Part shown: positions 47,054 through 59,587 of the stretch, in pieces | How positions within the stretch are numbered: position 1 is the first letter of the stretch | How the letters are laid out: each line of letters opens with the position of its first letter | Made by a program: the position numbers and the translations under genes | DNA from: Cunninghamia lanceolata | Taxonomy: Eukaryota > Streptophyta > Pinopsida > Cupressales > Cupressaceae | Assembly: GCA_027924645.1 (NCBI GenBank) | Contig: BSBN01000888.1 | Location: forward strand, 16,189,001 to 16,253,000 | Length of the DNA: 64,000 nt | Direction of reading: 5' to 3' | The notes under the pieces: generated by a model | Seen by the model: only the letters and a program-made list of their open reading frames with translations | Databases searched by the model: none | Told to the model about the DNA's origin: nothing

Positions 47054-48772
47054 CTAACTTCTCCTTGAGATACTCAAAAGTGTCCTTAGGTAGAGGTTTT
47101 GGTAAAAAATGTCTACAATCTGATCCTTTGAGGGTACAAACTCCAATATGACTTCATTCTTGTTCACCTGCTCTCTCAAAAAGTGGAACTTAATGGATAT
47201 ATGTTTTGTTTTTGAATGCAACACTAGATTTTTTGATATGTTTATCGCACTTGAATTATCACAAAAGATTATGATAGGTTCTTCACACTCCACTCTGATA
47301 TCTCTTAGCATTTACTTCATCCACAATACTTGAGTGCAACTGCCTCCTGTTGCAATATACTCTACTTCTACAGTGGACAAAGATATTGCCTCTTATTTCT
47401 TGCTTAACCAAGAAACCAATATTTTTCCCAAAAAGAATGCACCACCACTAGTACTCTTCTGGTCATCCACATCTCCTACCCAATCAACATCTGTATATGC
47501 ATGAAGAGAGAAACCATGATCCTAAGGATACCATAATCCATACTCAATTGTTCCCTTCAAATATCTAAGAATTCTCTTGACTTCCATGACATGAGAGTCT
47601 CTAGGATCATCTTGGAATCTAACAAAAAGACCAACAACATTCATAATATTAGGTCTAGTTTGAGTAAGGTAGAGTAGTCCTCCAATCATTGACCTGTACT
47701 TTTTCTGATCAGCCTTAGGGGATTCATCATCTTTACTTAGTTTACATCTGGTTGCCATGGGAGTATTCATTTCCTTTGAATCTTCCATCCCAAATTTCTT
47801 CAACAATTTTTTCACATATTTTGTCTAAGATATGAAGTTTCCTTTCTTTGTTTGGGTGATTTGTAGACCCAAGAAGAAATTCATTTCCCCAAACATAGAC
47901 ATCTCAAATTCGCTTTGCATTTGATTTAAAAAACTCTTGCACATACTATCTTTCCTTCCAAAAGTGATATCATCAACAAATACTTCAACAATCAAGATAT
48001 TTTCATGATCAACCTTAAAATATAGATTACTATCAGCGATATCTTTGTTGAAATCAATCTTCAAAAGATGTTTGTCCAATCTTTCATACCAAGCTCTTGG
48101 GGCTTGTTTGGGTCCATACAAATCCTTCTTCAATTTGTAGACCATATCTCCATGATCAAACAATTGAAATCCATCAGGTTGCTCAATGTATACTTTTTCC
48201 AAATCACCATTTAGGAAAGCAGACTTGACATCCATCTGATATACCTTGAAATATTTGAAGGTAGCAAAGGCAAGAAATAATCTGACTGCTTCAATTCTTT
48301 CCATGGGAGCAAAAGTTTCTTCAAAGTCAACTCTTTCTATTTGAGAATAACCCTTACAGACCAATCTAGCTTTGTTTCTTACTACTTCACCATCTTCATT
48401 CCATTTATTCTGGAAAACCCACTTAGTCTCAATCAAATTTTTGTCCTTAGGTCTGGGAACAAGATCCCAAGTGTGATTCTTTTCAATCTACATCAATTCT
48501 TCCTCCATTGTTCGAACCTAGTTTTCATCACTGCATGCTTCACTTACTGTTTTTGGTTCAATCTTTGAGATCAAACAATACTTCACTGAATGTTGAGAAA
48601 TTTTTCTTCTTGTTTGAACTCCTTTGCTTTTATATCCTATGATCTGATCCTTAGAATGATTCAGTCTTACATACCTGGGAGTTTTGGTATTCTCTTGCAC
48701 TTCTAATTCTTGGACAGGTGCATCCAACCTTCTCTTCTTCTTGTATTTCTGGATTCTCTGGATCAGTCTCAA
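47054..48772 (-). pseudogene. Copia C reverse transcriptase and RNase H
   Basis: One frame with stops. Pre-RT linker: TPRYVRLNHSKDQIIGYKSK and [85 protein letters not shown] (YVDD as FVDD) and [20 protein letters not shown]. RNase H: STSGGAFFLGKILVSWLSKK, FCDNSSAINISKNLVLHSKT, KHISIKFHFLREQVNKNEV, DQIVDIFYQNLYL. Stops include TAG in the linker and connection and a stop in the RNase H core. Confidence 0.9.
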
Positions 48773-49225
48773 GATGTCTAATTATTCTATCCATTTTGTA
48801 GCAATCTTCTATTTTCTCCTTGAGGGACTGATTTAATTTTTGTTCAGTCTTTCTCTTCTCTTCAATTTCTTGGGTAAATTTAATAACCCCTGATTCCATT
48901 TCATGTCTTAGCAGAACAACTTCTTCTGACATCTCTTCACATAGCTTTATTTTCTCATTCAGGTCCTCATCAGTATTATTGGCTTCATTCTGACCTGCTA
49001 ACTTCTGAAGTAGTTCATTTCTCTTTTTCATGGAATTACTAAGTTTTCCTTTCATCTCATTGATGAAATCATCAGCCTCCTTATGTCACTCTCTAAAATT
49101 ATTGACTTCAAACTAGGATTGATCAAGATCATCTAAGGAAGACTATAGTTATTCTTGCATGCCATATGCATCCATTGAGATTCCCAGATCCTCCTCAAGC
49201 TATTGGCTTTTTCTAAGGAACTTAG
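48700..49225 (-). pseudogene. Coiled-coil gag-like segment fused to pre-RT linker in copia C
   Basis: It begins right at the PBS (LEEDLGISMDAYGMQE with stops). The body is a long heptad coil: MKGKLSNSMKKRNELLQKLA, DEDLNEKIKLCEEMSEEVVL, FTQEIEEKRKTEQKLNQSLK, EKIEDCYKMDRIIRHLETDP. ENPEIQEEE then matches the pre-RT linker of element D (ENPKTQEEE), and a frameshift near 48750 joins the RT frame. No capsid block and no CCHC knuckle are present. The coil resembles the charged gag coil of element A in style, not clearly in sequence. Confidence 0.65.
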
Positions 49226-49236
49226 CTCTGATACCA
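49225..49236 (-). promoter_or_regulatory. Primer-binding site of copia C (initiator tRNA-Met)
   Basis: The minus strand reads TGGTATCAGAGC, two bases from the LTR. Confidence 0.92.
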
Positions 49237-49238
49237 AT

Positions 49239-50638
49239 TGTTCGAACTAGTACAGACAACTAAGAGGGGAGGTGAATCAGTTGTCTCCAAAATTTTGTTC
49301 CTTATTAACTTAAAACCTTCTTATATTTCAATAGAATATTAATGATTCAATCATGAAAGCATAATGCAATAATTCAAGACTAGAAACAAATTCAACACAT
49401 ATAACACCAAGATTTTAATGTGGAAAACCCGGTTAAGGGAAAAACCACGGGGTGACTAACCCAAGATTGTATTCTCTATTAAAAGAATAAGAAGTATAAA
49501 ATGGCACTTGCCAATTAGGGCTCATTGCCCGAGCACACTACTCACAAAAGGTCCACTGCCTATAGGAGACACACTGTCTATAGAAGAATATAAGTATTAC
49601 ATATTTGAACTCGAGATTAGCATCTTCAATGTGCTTGAGTTAGTTCCATTTAAGCTCAATACCTCTACTCTTCTTTTCTCTCCTCTTCACTACCACCTTC
49701 TCATCATGACCATAAGGATGCATTTGAATGACTTTGCAACTATTATTTATACATGACATTGACTTTGGAATGATTCATCAAAGTAGACACAACATACACT
49801 TATTTTATTATAGAGCAATTACAAAAATGCAACTTGGATTATTACAAAAGCTTCATGCATATCACTACACTGTCAACCACACATAGTTGGGACTTCAATA
49901 TTCTTCGAGGAACATGCCATGCTTCACAAAAAATCTTCAAGATCATCTGTAACATGCACAAATCATCTAGTCGGCCAATACTAGGAAGAACACCATCACC
50001 CAAAGGTAAATCTTCAATCATAAGCTCAATCTTCAATACAGAATGCCAACATGAATTGGACACAATCTAGAGACCCCCACAAACTTGCTTGAATCACCAA
50101 GAACATCCACACCACTTCTGCTTACTATAATCATTCACGTCTTCATCCAGAACCTCAAGAACATAGTTGGTCATCATTGTCACATTAAAAGGATTTCTTG
50201 TGCACCTCCAAACCATAAACCAATTGAGTTGTCAATTCACATTAGCCTCCCAAACATGCCACCAGATTCATAGAACATTATATTGTATTTCCAGATCTCA
50301 CCGAACCTATTTGTGTCACTCTATCACCTCTGAATAGTTGCTAGAACTGGTTTACTCTCATGGCCATAACTCCTCCACATTTTCATGCAGATCTCTCAGA
50401 TCTTGACTGGATCATCTTCAGACACATATCTACAAACCCTTTGATGTGTATTCTCTAATCTTCATCTATTTGGGATCTTCACTTCATAGAGCGTCATTGT
50501 CTTCACTATTCTTCTCTGTTCCTAATAGGACTAATTTTCTCAATATCCTCAACACATAACTCATCAAATTCTTGACATCAATGCAACAGGAGTATGTTGA
50601 CATCAATGAAAACACCGATTAGGCCCATACTTGCAACA
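49239..50638 (-). repeat. 5' LTR of copia C
   Basis: On the plus strand it starts TGTTCGAACTAGTACAG and ends CTTGCAACA. The conserved GAAAACCCGGTTAAGGGAAA motif lies near 49421. Confidence 0.9.
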
Positions 50639-52227
50639 TGCCCATAGTGGATTTCAGCCATTCTCTATTCAATGTGACTTTTGTCCTGACTATTTATGGC
50701 CTACACGTTTTGGCCCCATCGAACCTTATTTATATATTTTTTAAAACATTATAAAAAGTATAAGGCAAGTTAAGTTCCTTCTTCCAGTCCTTCTCAACCC
50801 ACACCACTGTTGGTCTCTTAGCCTCAGTTAGTTTCTCTAGTTCCTTCTCCTATCTCTTTGATAGTTGAAGTAATGCAAACCATGTCAATAGAGCTTTATC
50901 CTTATACTGGGTCTCTAGAATGCACCAAACACAACTAAATTTCCAAGTTTCATAAGCATTAATGGCATGCTTGTACTAGAGCACTCTTTTCCCAACCTCC
51001 CTCTTATTCTCAACCTCCTTCTAATCTTGAATCCCCTTCTGATCCTCCATCTCTTCATAGACATACCCCTCCTCCTACCTACCAGGAGCTAGATGAAAGG
51101 AACCCAAAATGAATCTAAGTAGTCCTTGCTCCTTCTACCAAGCTCCTTTGATCTCTCTTATTCCTAACTAACCCTCATTTTCCCAACCTATTGATTATTG
51201 AATTTGAGTGTTATCTCTATCACTACTCTCTCTTCTCCCATCCCTTTCATGTGGACCTACCATTAGATATTCCCAAAGATTTGACCCTGCCCCTTAAACA
51301 TTAACATTCCTCACCTACCACCCAAAAGATAACATAAAAACTATCCCACTACATCCTTCAAAAGGACAAAATACAACATAAAACCATCACCTATAAGCTC
51401 CTCTACATCACTTCCCTCTAGTTTGGAGGTCCTACCTCCACTCTAGTCATTTGTTCCTACTACTCAGATACCTATTGCTAGCATGCAAGAACAACCATTG
51501 GTGTCATATTCTAACATCGACTTATTTTCCTATTCTCAAGAAGAATGCATTTTCAAGTTATTTTCTAATATTCTAATATTGTCATCAATCTTCACACGAT
51601 ATTTGGCAATTGTTGAGGATGATGCCACTCTTCCTATCTCTTGTCCTCCTATTTCTAGCACTAATGTAAATGTTATTCTTGCACTAATTCAACTACCTAG
51701 CTATCTTCATTCCACCCCTAATCTAGACTAGGAATAGGATGACTTGATGGGATGATGCCCTTGAATAGAATCTTTGTTTCATGTGTTCAAATGTGTTTCT
51801 CTTTTTATTCTTATTAATCTATTTGTTTTATGTTTATTAGTTCCCCTTGGAGGACCCATGCCACTCTTGTAGTTACATGGATATGGAAGGAACAAATGTG
51901 ATATTCCTCTCTCTCTCTGTATCTATCTTCTATCTATTTGGCACCTAATATATGTTATTGACATTTTGGCGATGATTGAAATCATTGAGACATTTAGGTC
52001 TCATCCATGTTGACCCAAAATTCTTATTTATTTACTTGATATATACCATTCATTGTTTGTACATGTATTTCTACATGCCTGGGGAATGATAATTATTATG
52101 TCCTTATCCCCTCATTATCATTCATATACATACATATATCGATGCCAAGCATGTAGATCCCTTTGTGTGCTTCAGTGCAATGTTTCTTATTTCCATGTGA
52201 TATTTCCTATTTTTCTAATGTCATTGT
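50639..52227. other. Continuation of interrupted Ty3 element; no clear gene
   Basis: The first ~130 bp continue the frame entering element C (CDFCPDYLWPTRFGPIEP). The rest is AT/CT-rich with broken frames; 51483-51731 is open for 82 codons without a known domain. A (CT)n stretch lies at 51916-51928. At about 52080, GCCTGGGGAATGATAA resembles a polypurine tract. Element D starts at 52228. Confidence 0.4.
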
Positions 52228-53628
52228 TGTTGATCCAAGGATAGACAACTGAGAGGGGGGGTGAATCAGTTATTGCAAAATTTTGTTTTGTATTTACTTA
52301 AAACCTTCTTATAATTCAATAGCATATCAAAGATTCAATCATGGAAGCATAATGCAATAATTTTAGAGTAGAATCAAACTCAACACAAATAACACCAAGA
52401 TTTTAACGTGGAAAACCTAGTTAATGGAAAAACCACGGGGTGACTAACCCAAGATTTTTTCTTTGTTAAAAGAATATGAGAACTGAAATGGCACCTACCA
52501 ATCATGTCTCACCACCTGAGCACACTACTCACAAGAGGCACATTGCGTACAGTAGACTCACTGTCTGTAGAAGAAAATAAATATTACCAACTTGAACTAG
52601 AAGTTAGTATCTTTACTATGCTTGAATCAGTTCCATTGAAGCTCAACACTTCTGCTTTGCTATTTCACTCATCTTCCTTACCACCACCTCATCATGACCA
52701 CACCAGATGCTATTTGAACAACTTTTCAATTCTTATTTATACATGATATTGACTTTGGAATGATCATCAAAGTCAGAACAACATATACTTATTTTATTAC
52801 AGAGCAATTACAAACATACAACTTGACTTATTGTAAAAGCTTCATGTGAGTTACGACACTGTCAACCACACATAGCTGGGACTTCAATCTTCTTCAAGTA
52901 ACATGCCACACCTTGTAAAACATCTTCTAGATTATCCACAACAGGTGCAAATCATCCGGTCAGCCAAGACTAGGAAGAACACCATTACCCGGAGGTAAAT
53001 CTTCATTTACATGCTCAATCTCCAATGCGGACTGCCAACACGAACTGGACACAATCTGGAGACCTCCACAAGCTTGCTTGAATCACCAAGAACATTCACA
53101 CCACTTTTTCTTACTATAATCATTTGCATCTTCATCTGGAATCATAAGAACATAGCCAGTCATCTCTACCATACTAGAAGGGTCACTTGTGGACCTCCAA
53201 ACTACATACAAATCAAGTTGATAATTTACATTAGCTTCCCAAACATACCACCAGATTTGTAAAGCATGATATTGCATTTTTGGATCTTACCAGACCTAGT
53301 TGTACCAATCTGTCACCACTAAATAGCTGTCAGAACAAGTTCTAGTCATATACCAATGACTTCTTCAGATCTTCATGCAGACCTCTGAAATCTTGACTGG
53401 ACAACCTTCAGACTCATATCTATAAACCCTTTGATGCACACACTCTGATCTTCAACTATTTGGGATCTTTGCTTCATATGACTTAACTATCTTCACTGTT
53501 CTTCTTTGTTTCTGATGGGGCTAATTTTCTCAATATCCTCAACACATACCTCATCCAATTCTTGACATCAATGCAACAGGAGTATGTTGACATCAATGAC
53601 AACACCGTTTAGAACCATACTTGCAACA
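52228..53628 (-). repeat. 3' LTR of copia D
   Basis: On the plus strand it starts TGTTGATCCAAGGATAG and ends CTTGCAACA. Confidence 0.92.
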
Positions 53629-53641
53629 ATCTTCCCCTTTG
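53629..53641 (-). promoter_or_regulatory. Polypurine tract of copia D
   Basis: The minus strand reads CAAAGGGGAAGAT before the LTR. Confidence 0.88.
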
Positions 53642-53989
53642 TCATTGATGGCAACATATGATGTGAAAAATTGTTTTAACCATCAAGACAAGCACTTCTC
53701 CTTACTGACTAACATAGCTCCCCCTAACATCAACAATCATTCACATGTCTTCTCTTCCTCTATTGCTCCCCCTTTGATCAGCAACCACTTTTTGTTTTTC
53801 ACATGTCTTCTCTCCCCCTTTGACATCAATGGCAAAGGGTGCATACTGGCAACCACTTCTCATGATTTAGAATCATACTAATTGCTCCCCCTAAGTAGTA
53901 GCCACCTAGCATCAATCTAGACCATAACATATGACTGTGAAATCCACCAAACAGATGCATATATATGCACCTTAATTCAGAACTGGAGG

Positions 53990-55639
53990 GGTAATAACCC
54001 CTAACTTCTCCTTGAGATACTCAAAAGTGTCCTTAGGTAGAGGTTTGGTAAAAATGTCTGGAATCTGATCCTTTGAAGGCGCAAACTCTAATCTGACTTC
54101 ATTCTTATTCACCTGCTCTCTTAGAAAGTGGAACTTGATGGATATATGTTGTCTTTGAATGCAACATCAAATTTTTTGATATATTTATTGCACTTGAATT
54201 ATCACAAAAGATTGTGATAGGTTCTTCATACTTCACTCTGATGTCTCTTAACATTTGCTTCATCCACAAAACTTGAGTGCAACTGCTTGTTGCTGAAATA
54301 TACTCTTCTTTTGCAATGGACAGAGATATTGCCTCTTATTTCTTGCTTAGGCAAGAAACTGATCTTTTCCCTAAAAAGAATGCACCTTGGGATACCACAA
54401 TCATGATCCTTGGGATACCACAATCATGATCAGTATAAGCATAAAGAGAGAAATCATGATCCTTGAGATACTACAATCCATACTCAACTATTCCCTTCAA
54501 GTATCTGAGAATTCTCTTGATTTCCATGACATGAGATTCTCTAGGATCAGCTTGAAATCTGGCAACAAGACCAACAACTTTCATAATGTCAGGTCTAGTT
54601 TGAGTGAGGTAGAACAATCCTCCAATCATAGACCTATATGTTTTTTGTTTAGCTTTAGGAGATTCAACATCTTTACATAGTTTACATTTGGTTGCCATGG
54701 GAGTATTCATTGGTTTTGAATCTTGCATCCCAAATTTCTTCAACAATTCTTTCACATATTTGGTCTGTGATATGAAGATTCCTTTCTTTGTTTGATTTAT
54801 TTGCAGACCCAAGAAGAAATTTATTTCCCCAAACATAGACATCTCAAATTCACTTTTCATTTGATTTGCAAAAGTCTTGTACATACTATCTCTTCCTCCA
54901 AAAATGATATCATCAACAAATACTTCAACAATCAAGATATTTTCATGATCAATTTTGAAGTACAAGTTACTATTAGCAGTACCTTTGTTGAAACCAATCT
55001 TCAGAAGATGTTTATCCAATCTTTCATATCAAGCCCTCGGGGCTTGTTTGAGTCCATACAATGCTTTCTTCAACTTGCAAACCATATCACCATGATCAGA
55101 CAATTGAAATCCATCCAGTTGCTCAATGTATACTTCTTCTTCCAAGTCACCATTCAGGAAGGCAGACTTGACATCCATCTGATATACTTTGAAATTCATT
55201 AAGGTAGCAAAAGAAAGAAATAGTCTAACTGCTTCAATCCTTGCCATTGCAGTAAAAGTCTCCTCAAAGTCAACTCCTTCTACTTGAGAATAACATTTAC
55301 AGACCAATCTAGCTTTGTTTCTTATTACCTCACCATCTTCATTTAGTTTGTTCGAAAAGACCCACTTAGTTCCAATCACATTTTTGTCCTTAGGTCTGGG
55401 AACAAGATCCCAAGTGTGATTCTTTTCAATCTATATCAATTCCTCCTTCATTTCTTTAACCCAACTTTCATCATTGCATGCTTCATTTATTGGTTTTGGT
55501 TCAACTTTTGGAATCAGACAATACTTAACTAAATCTTGAGCAATATTTCTTCTCATTTGAACAACTTTGCTTCTATCTCCTATGATCTGATCTTTAGAAT
55601 GATTTAGTCTTACATACCTGGGAGTTTTGGGAATCACTT
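53990..55639 (-). pseudogene. Copia D reverse transcriptase and damaged RNase H
   Basis: RT is well kept: [85 protein letters not shown] and TQTRPDIMKVVGLVARFQAD. The RNase H start is broken by a 23-bp tandem duplication at 54386-54431 (unit starts CTTGGGATACC) with loss of the D-D-R-K-S-T-S segment and a frameshift. RNase H then resumes with GAFFLGKRSVSCLSKK, FCDNSSAINISKNLMLHSK and degenerates. Stops in RT: tag after the KQAPRA motif (family Trp). Confidence 0.9.
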
Positions 55640-57199
55640 ACATTTCTAATTCTTGGATAGGTTCATTCAAGCTTGTTTCTTCTTCTTGTGTTTTTGGATT
55701 CTCCAGATCAATCTAAATTTGGACTAGAGTTTCAACTTGTTCTTCTTGGTCTGAGATATCATTTTGATTAGTAGCTTCATACTCATAGTACCTTGAGATA
55801 TTTTCAATGCCTTCATCGACTTTCACATTTGTGCTTTCCACAATCTTCCTTAATCTCTTGTTATAACACTGGTGAGCTTTGCTTTGAGTATAATAACCTA
55901 ATAATATTCCTTCATCACTTCTAGCATCAAACTTGCCAAGGTCTTCATTTCTTTTGATATAGCATTTCCTACTAAAGAATCAAAAATACTTCATAGGACT
56001 GATACCAAACCAAAGTTCATAAGGAGTCTTACCAGTCTTTCTTCTAATTTGTACCTGATTAAGAGTATAAATAGCTGTGCTCATAGCTTCTCTCCAATAA
56101 ATCTGAGGGACATTTTTTTCCATCATCATGGTCCTAGAAGCTTCTTCGATGGTCTAATCTTTTCTCTCCACTACTCCATTTTGCTATGGAGTCCTTGGAG
56201 AAGATAACTGTCTTTTTATTTCATGTTTCTCACAGAATTCAATGAACTCACCGGATGTGAATTCTCCACCTCTATCAGATTTGAGGCATTTTATTTTTAT
56301 GCCAGTTTCATTTTCTACCATAGCCTTGAATATTTTTAACTTTTCAAGTGCTTCAGATTTTTCTTTCAAGAAAGTCACCCACATCATTAGGGAGTGGTCA
56401 TCAATCAACAACATAAAATATCTATTTCCTTGTAGACTCTTGATTATTGCCAGACCACATAGATCAGTGTGCACCAAGTCCAACAATCCGGTTGAAGAAT
56501 GTTCCTTACTTTTGAATGAGACTCTATTCTGCTTACCTAACAGACATTCCTTGCACAAGCTATTAGGTTTCACCAATCTTGGAAGATCTCTTACAGCTTG
56601 GGTGTTGCTTATCTTAATGATATTATCAAAATTCACATGACACATTCTCCTATGCCACAACCAACTCTAATCAATTTGAACAAATAAGCAACTTTTATCA
56701 GTACCAACCAAGTGAAAGATGTTACCTTTTGTCTAAGTACTAGATGCAATCTCAGTTCCAAAGCTTTCAAAGATCTTGTATTTTCCATTTTTGAACTGGA
56801 GATCATAACCTTTGTCTACCAGCTACCCAACACTAAGAAAATTATGCTTTAAACCTTCAACATATAGAACATCATTGGTTTTGTTCTTATCCTCAAAAGA
56901 AATGGTTCCTCTACCTTTAATTTTGCCAACAAAATTATCTCCAAATTTTACAACTCCACCTTCACATCTTTCTAGGTTTATGAACTTGTTTTTGTCGCTA
57001 GTCATATGGTGAGAGCATCCACTACCAATGACCCATTCATCCTTTTCTTCAACCTAAGCAACCGGAGCTCTTTCTATCTTATGATTGGCAGATTCAATAG
57101 GCAATGGATCTTTTTCCTTCTTGGCAATAAACACCTAGTCATTTCCGGATTTGGTTCCTATCTCATATTCATCATCTGATACTCCTTCATCATCATTTT
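55640..57199 (-). pseudogene. Copia D protease and integrase
   Basis: Protease: EWVIGSGCSHHMTSDKNKFI, where family D-S-G-C reads G-S-G-C, so the catalytic Asp is lost; GLKHNFLSVG follows. Integrase: WLWHRRMCHVNFDNIIKI with CKECLLGKQNRVSF (HHCC), LVHTDLCGLAI (Asp), KIKCLKSDRGGEFTSGEF (Asp) and NGVVERKD (Glu), so the D,D,E triad is preserved. Post-core KTPYELWFGISPMKYF, GILLGYYTQSKAHQCYNKR and VESTNVKVDEGIENISRYYE lead into an acidic linker. Stops include TAG after SSPRTP (family Gln) and one after LSVG. Confidence 0.9.
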
Positions 57200-58016
57200 C
57201 TTAAACATAGTAACACTTCTTTTGAAATCTTGATCTATTAGGGTTAGGCTTTGAAAATCTTTCTAGACACCTTGAGGCAAAATGACCAATCTTGTTACAA
57301 TTGAAACATTTGAAAGGAAGTTTCCCTTCATACTTACCAGATCCTCTTGGTAATCTCTTGGCAATAAGGGCTTCAAGTTGTGCATCTTCTAACTCATCTT
57401 CTTCCAGATCTTTTCTTGTTTTTTCATACCATTATGGTTTCTTTGAAGAGTTCTCTCCTAGATCATACCTTTGCTTTCCTTTTACAGAGGCACTGGCTTT
57501 GAATGTAGATTTAGTCTTGGGGGGTCCATCTCCAAACTTAGCCAATTCAAATGCAGCTAATTTTCCAACCAATTGATCTCTTGTGATATTTGAAAAAGAT
57601 CTGAATTCTTCAATAGCAGCAACCTTGTGTTTGTAAGCAGGAGGTAGGGATCTAAGAACTTTGGCAACAATCTCATCTTCATCCAAGGCTCCACCAACAC
57701 ACCTAATGCCACAAATAAGCTCATTTACTTTTGGCATAAATGTAGTGATATTCTCATCTTCATTCATCTTCAGGTTTTCAAATTTTCCTTTAAGGCTCTA
57801 TAGCATGGCAAATATAACATATTTGTCTCCTTCATGTAGAAGTTCCAGCTTTGCCCAAATCTCATATGCAATTTTTAAATCCATAACATTTGTCAGCTCT
57901 AAATCAGATAAGGCACTCAATAAGGCTTCTTTAGCTTGAAGATTATCTTCAGCATCTCTTATTTCATCTATAGTTGTCGAACCATTCTTTGGAGAAACAT
58001 ACCTTTTTGTAGCCAT
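57200..58016 (-). pseudogene. Copia D gag
   Basis: ATG at 58016, 150 bp from the PBS: MATKRYVSPKNGSTTIDEIR, then KEALLSALSDLELTNVMDLK, AYEIWAKLELLHEGDKYVIF, NEDENITTFMPKVNELICGI, EDEIVAKVLRSLPPAYKHKV and FSNITRDQLVGKLAAFELAK, the UBN2-type gag capsid of copia elements. One intact CCHC knuckle CFNCNKIGHFASRC lies at 57267-57308. In-frame stops occur after FAML, after NSSKKP and near the end. It shares the frame with protease, integrase and RT. Confidence 0.9.
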
Positions 58017-58166
58017 AGTCCACTATTGTATTCCCATACATTGCAAGTGACATTCCATGCAGATTTTCCAAAGAGTGTAATTAGTTCCATCAAACCTTGG
58101 ACTATCCTTCTTGTAGGAAGACATCCTGGATCTCCTCAAGTGATTAAGCTCTTTTAGAGGAACTTA

Positions 58167-58178
58167 GCTCTGATACCA
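58167..58178 (-). promoter_or_regulatory. Primer-binding site of copia D (initiator tRNA-Met)
   Basis: The minus strand reads TGGTATCAGAGC, two bases from the LTR. Confidence 0.93.
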
Positions 58179-58180
58179 AT

Positions 58181-59582
58181 TGTTGATTCAAGGATAGACA
58201 ATAGAGAGGGGGGGTGAATCAGATGTCACAAAATTCTATTCTGTATTTACTTAAAACCTTCTTATAATTCAACAGCATATCAAAGATTCAATCATGGAAG
58301 CATAATGCAATAATTTAAGAGCAGAATCAAACTCAACAGAAATAACACCAAGATTTTAACGTGGAAAACCCAGTTAAGAGAAAAACCAAAGGGTGATTAA
58401 CCTAAGATTTTATTCTCTATTAAAAGAATATGAGAAATAAAATGGCACCTGCCAATTAGGGCTCACTTCCTAAGCACACTGCTCACAAGAGGCACACTGC
58501 CTATAGGAGACTCACTGTCTATAGAAGAAAATAAATATTACCAACTTGAACTAGAAGTTAGTATCTTTACTATGCTTGAATCAGTTCCATTGAAGCTCAA
58601 CACCTCTACTCTACTATTTCGCTCCCCTTCCTTACCACCACCTCATCATGACCACACTAGATACTATTTGAACAACTTCGCAATTCTTATTTATACATGA
58701 TATTGACTTTGGAATGATCATCAAAGTCAGCACAACATACACTTATTTTATTACAAAGCAAATACAAACATACAACTTAACTTATTGCAAAAGCTTCATG
58801 CAAGTTACTACACTGTCGGCCACGCATAGCTAGGACTTCAATCTTCTTTGAGAAACACACCACGCCTTGCAAAACATCTTCTAGATTATCCACAACAAGT
58901 GCAAATCATCCAGTCAATCAAGACTAGGAAGAACACCATTACCCAGAGGTAAATCTTCAAATACAGGCTCAATCTTTAATGTGGACCATCAACACGAACT
59001 GGACACAATCTGGAGACTTCAACAAGCTTTCTTGAATCACCAAGAACATTCGCACCACTTCTGCTTACTGTAATCATTTGCATCTTCATTGAAAATCACA
59101 AGAACACAGCTGGTCATCTCTGTCATACCAGAAGGATCACTTGCGGACCTCCAGACCACATACAAATCAAGTTGATAACTCACATTAGCTTCCCAAACAT
59201 ACCACCAGATCTACAAAGCATGATATTGCATTTTTGGATATTACCAGACCTATTTGTGCCACTCTGTCACGACTGACCAGCTGCCGGAACAAGGTCTACT
59301 CATATACCAATGACTTCTTTAGATCTTCATGCAGACCTCTGAAATCTTGACTAGACAACCTTTAGACTCATATCTATAAACACTTTGATGTACAGACTAT
59401 GATCTTCAACTATTTGGGATCTTTGCTTCATAGGACTTCACTATCTTCACCATTCTTCTCTGTTTTTGATGGAGCTAATTTTCTCAATATCCTTAGCACA
59501 TACCTCATCCAATTCTTGACATCAATGCAACAGGAGTATGTTGACATCAATGACAACACCGTTTAGAGCCATACTTGCAACA
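58181..59582 (-). repeat. 5' LTR of copia D
   Basis: On the plus strand it starts TGTTGATTCAAGGATAG and ends CTTGCAACA, followed by ATTGT. Confidence 0.93.
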
Positions 59583-59587
59583 ATTGT

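Larger units (their letters stand above)
45287..50638 (-). mobile_element. Copia element C, internally deleted
   Basis: LTRs 49239-50638 (5') and 45287-46683 (3'), about 1.4 kb each, with PBS 49225-49236 and polypurine tract 46684-46697. Flanking TACCC (45282-45286) and TGCCC (50639-50643) fit a target duplication with one change. The interior is only 2.55 kb: a coiled-coil gag-like segment runs straight into the pre-RT linker and RT-RNase H, so protease, integrase and zinc knuckles are missing. Related to element D in LTR and RT sequence. Confidence 0.9.
52228..59582 (-). mobile_element. Copia element D, structurally complete
   Basis: LTRs 58181-59582 (5') and 52228-53628 (3'), about 1.4 kb, with a perfect 5-bp target duplication ATTGT (52223-52227 and 59583-59587). 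PBS 58167-58178 and polypurine tract 53629-53641 are present. Gag, protease, integrase and RT share one reading frame from 58016 to about 54471 with scattered stops; RNase H is shifted and damaged. By eye LTRs differ at about one site in ten over the first 300 bp. It is the full-length relative of element C. Confidence 0.93.
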
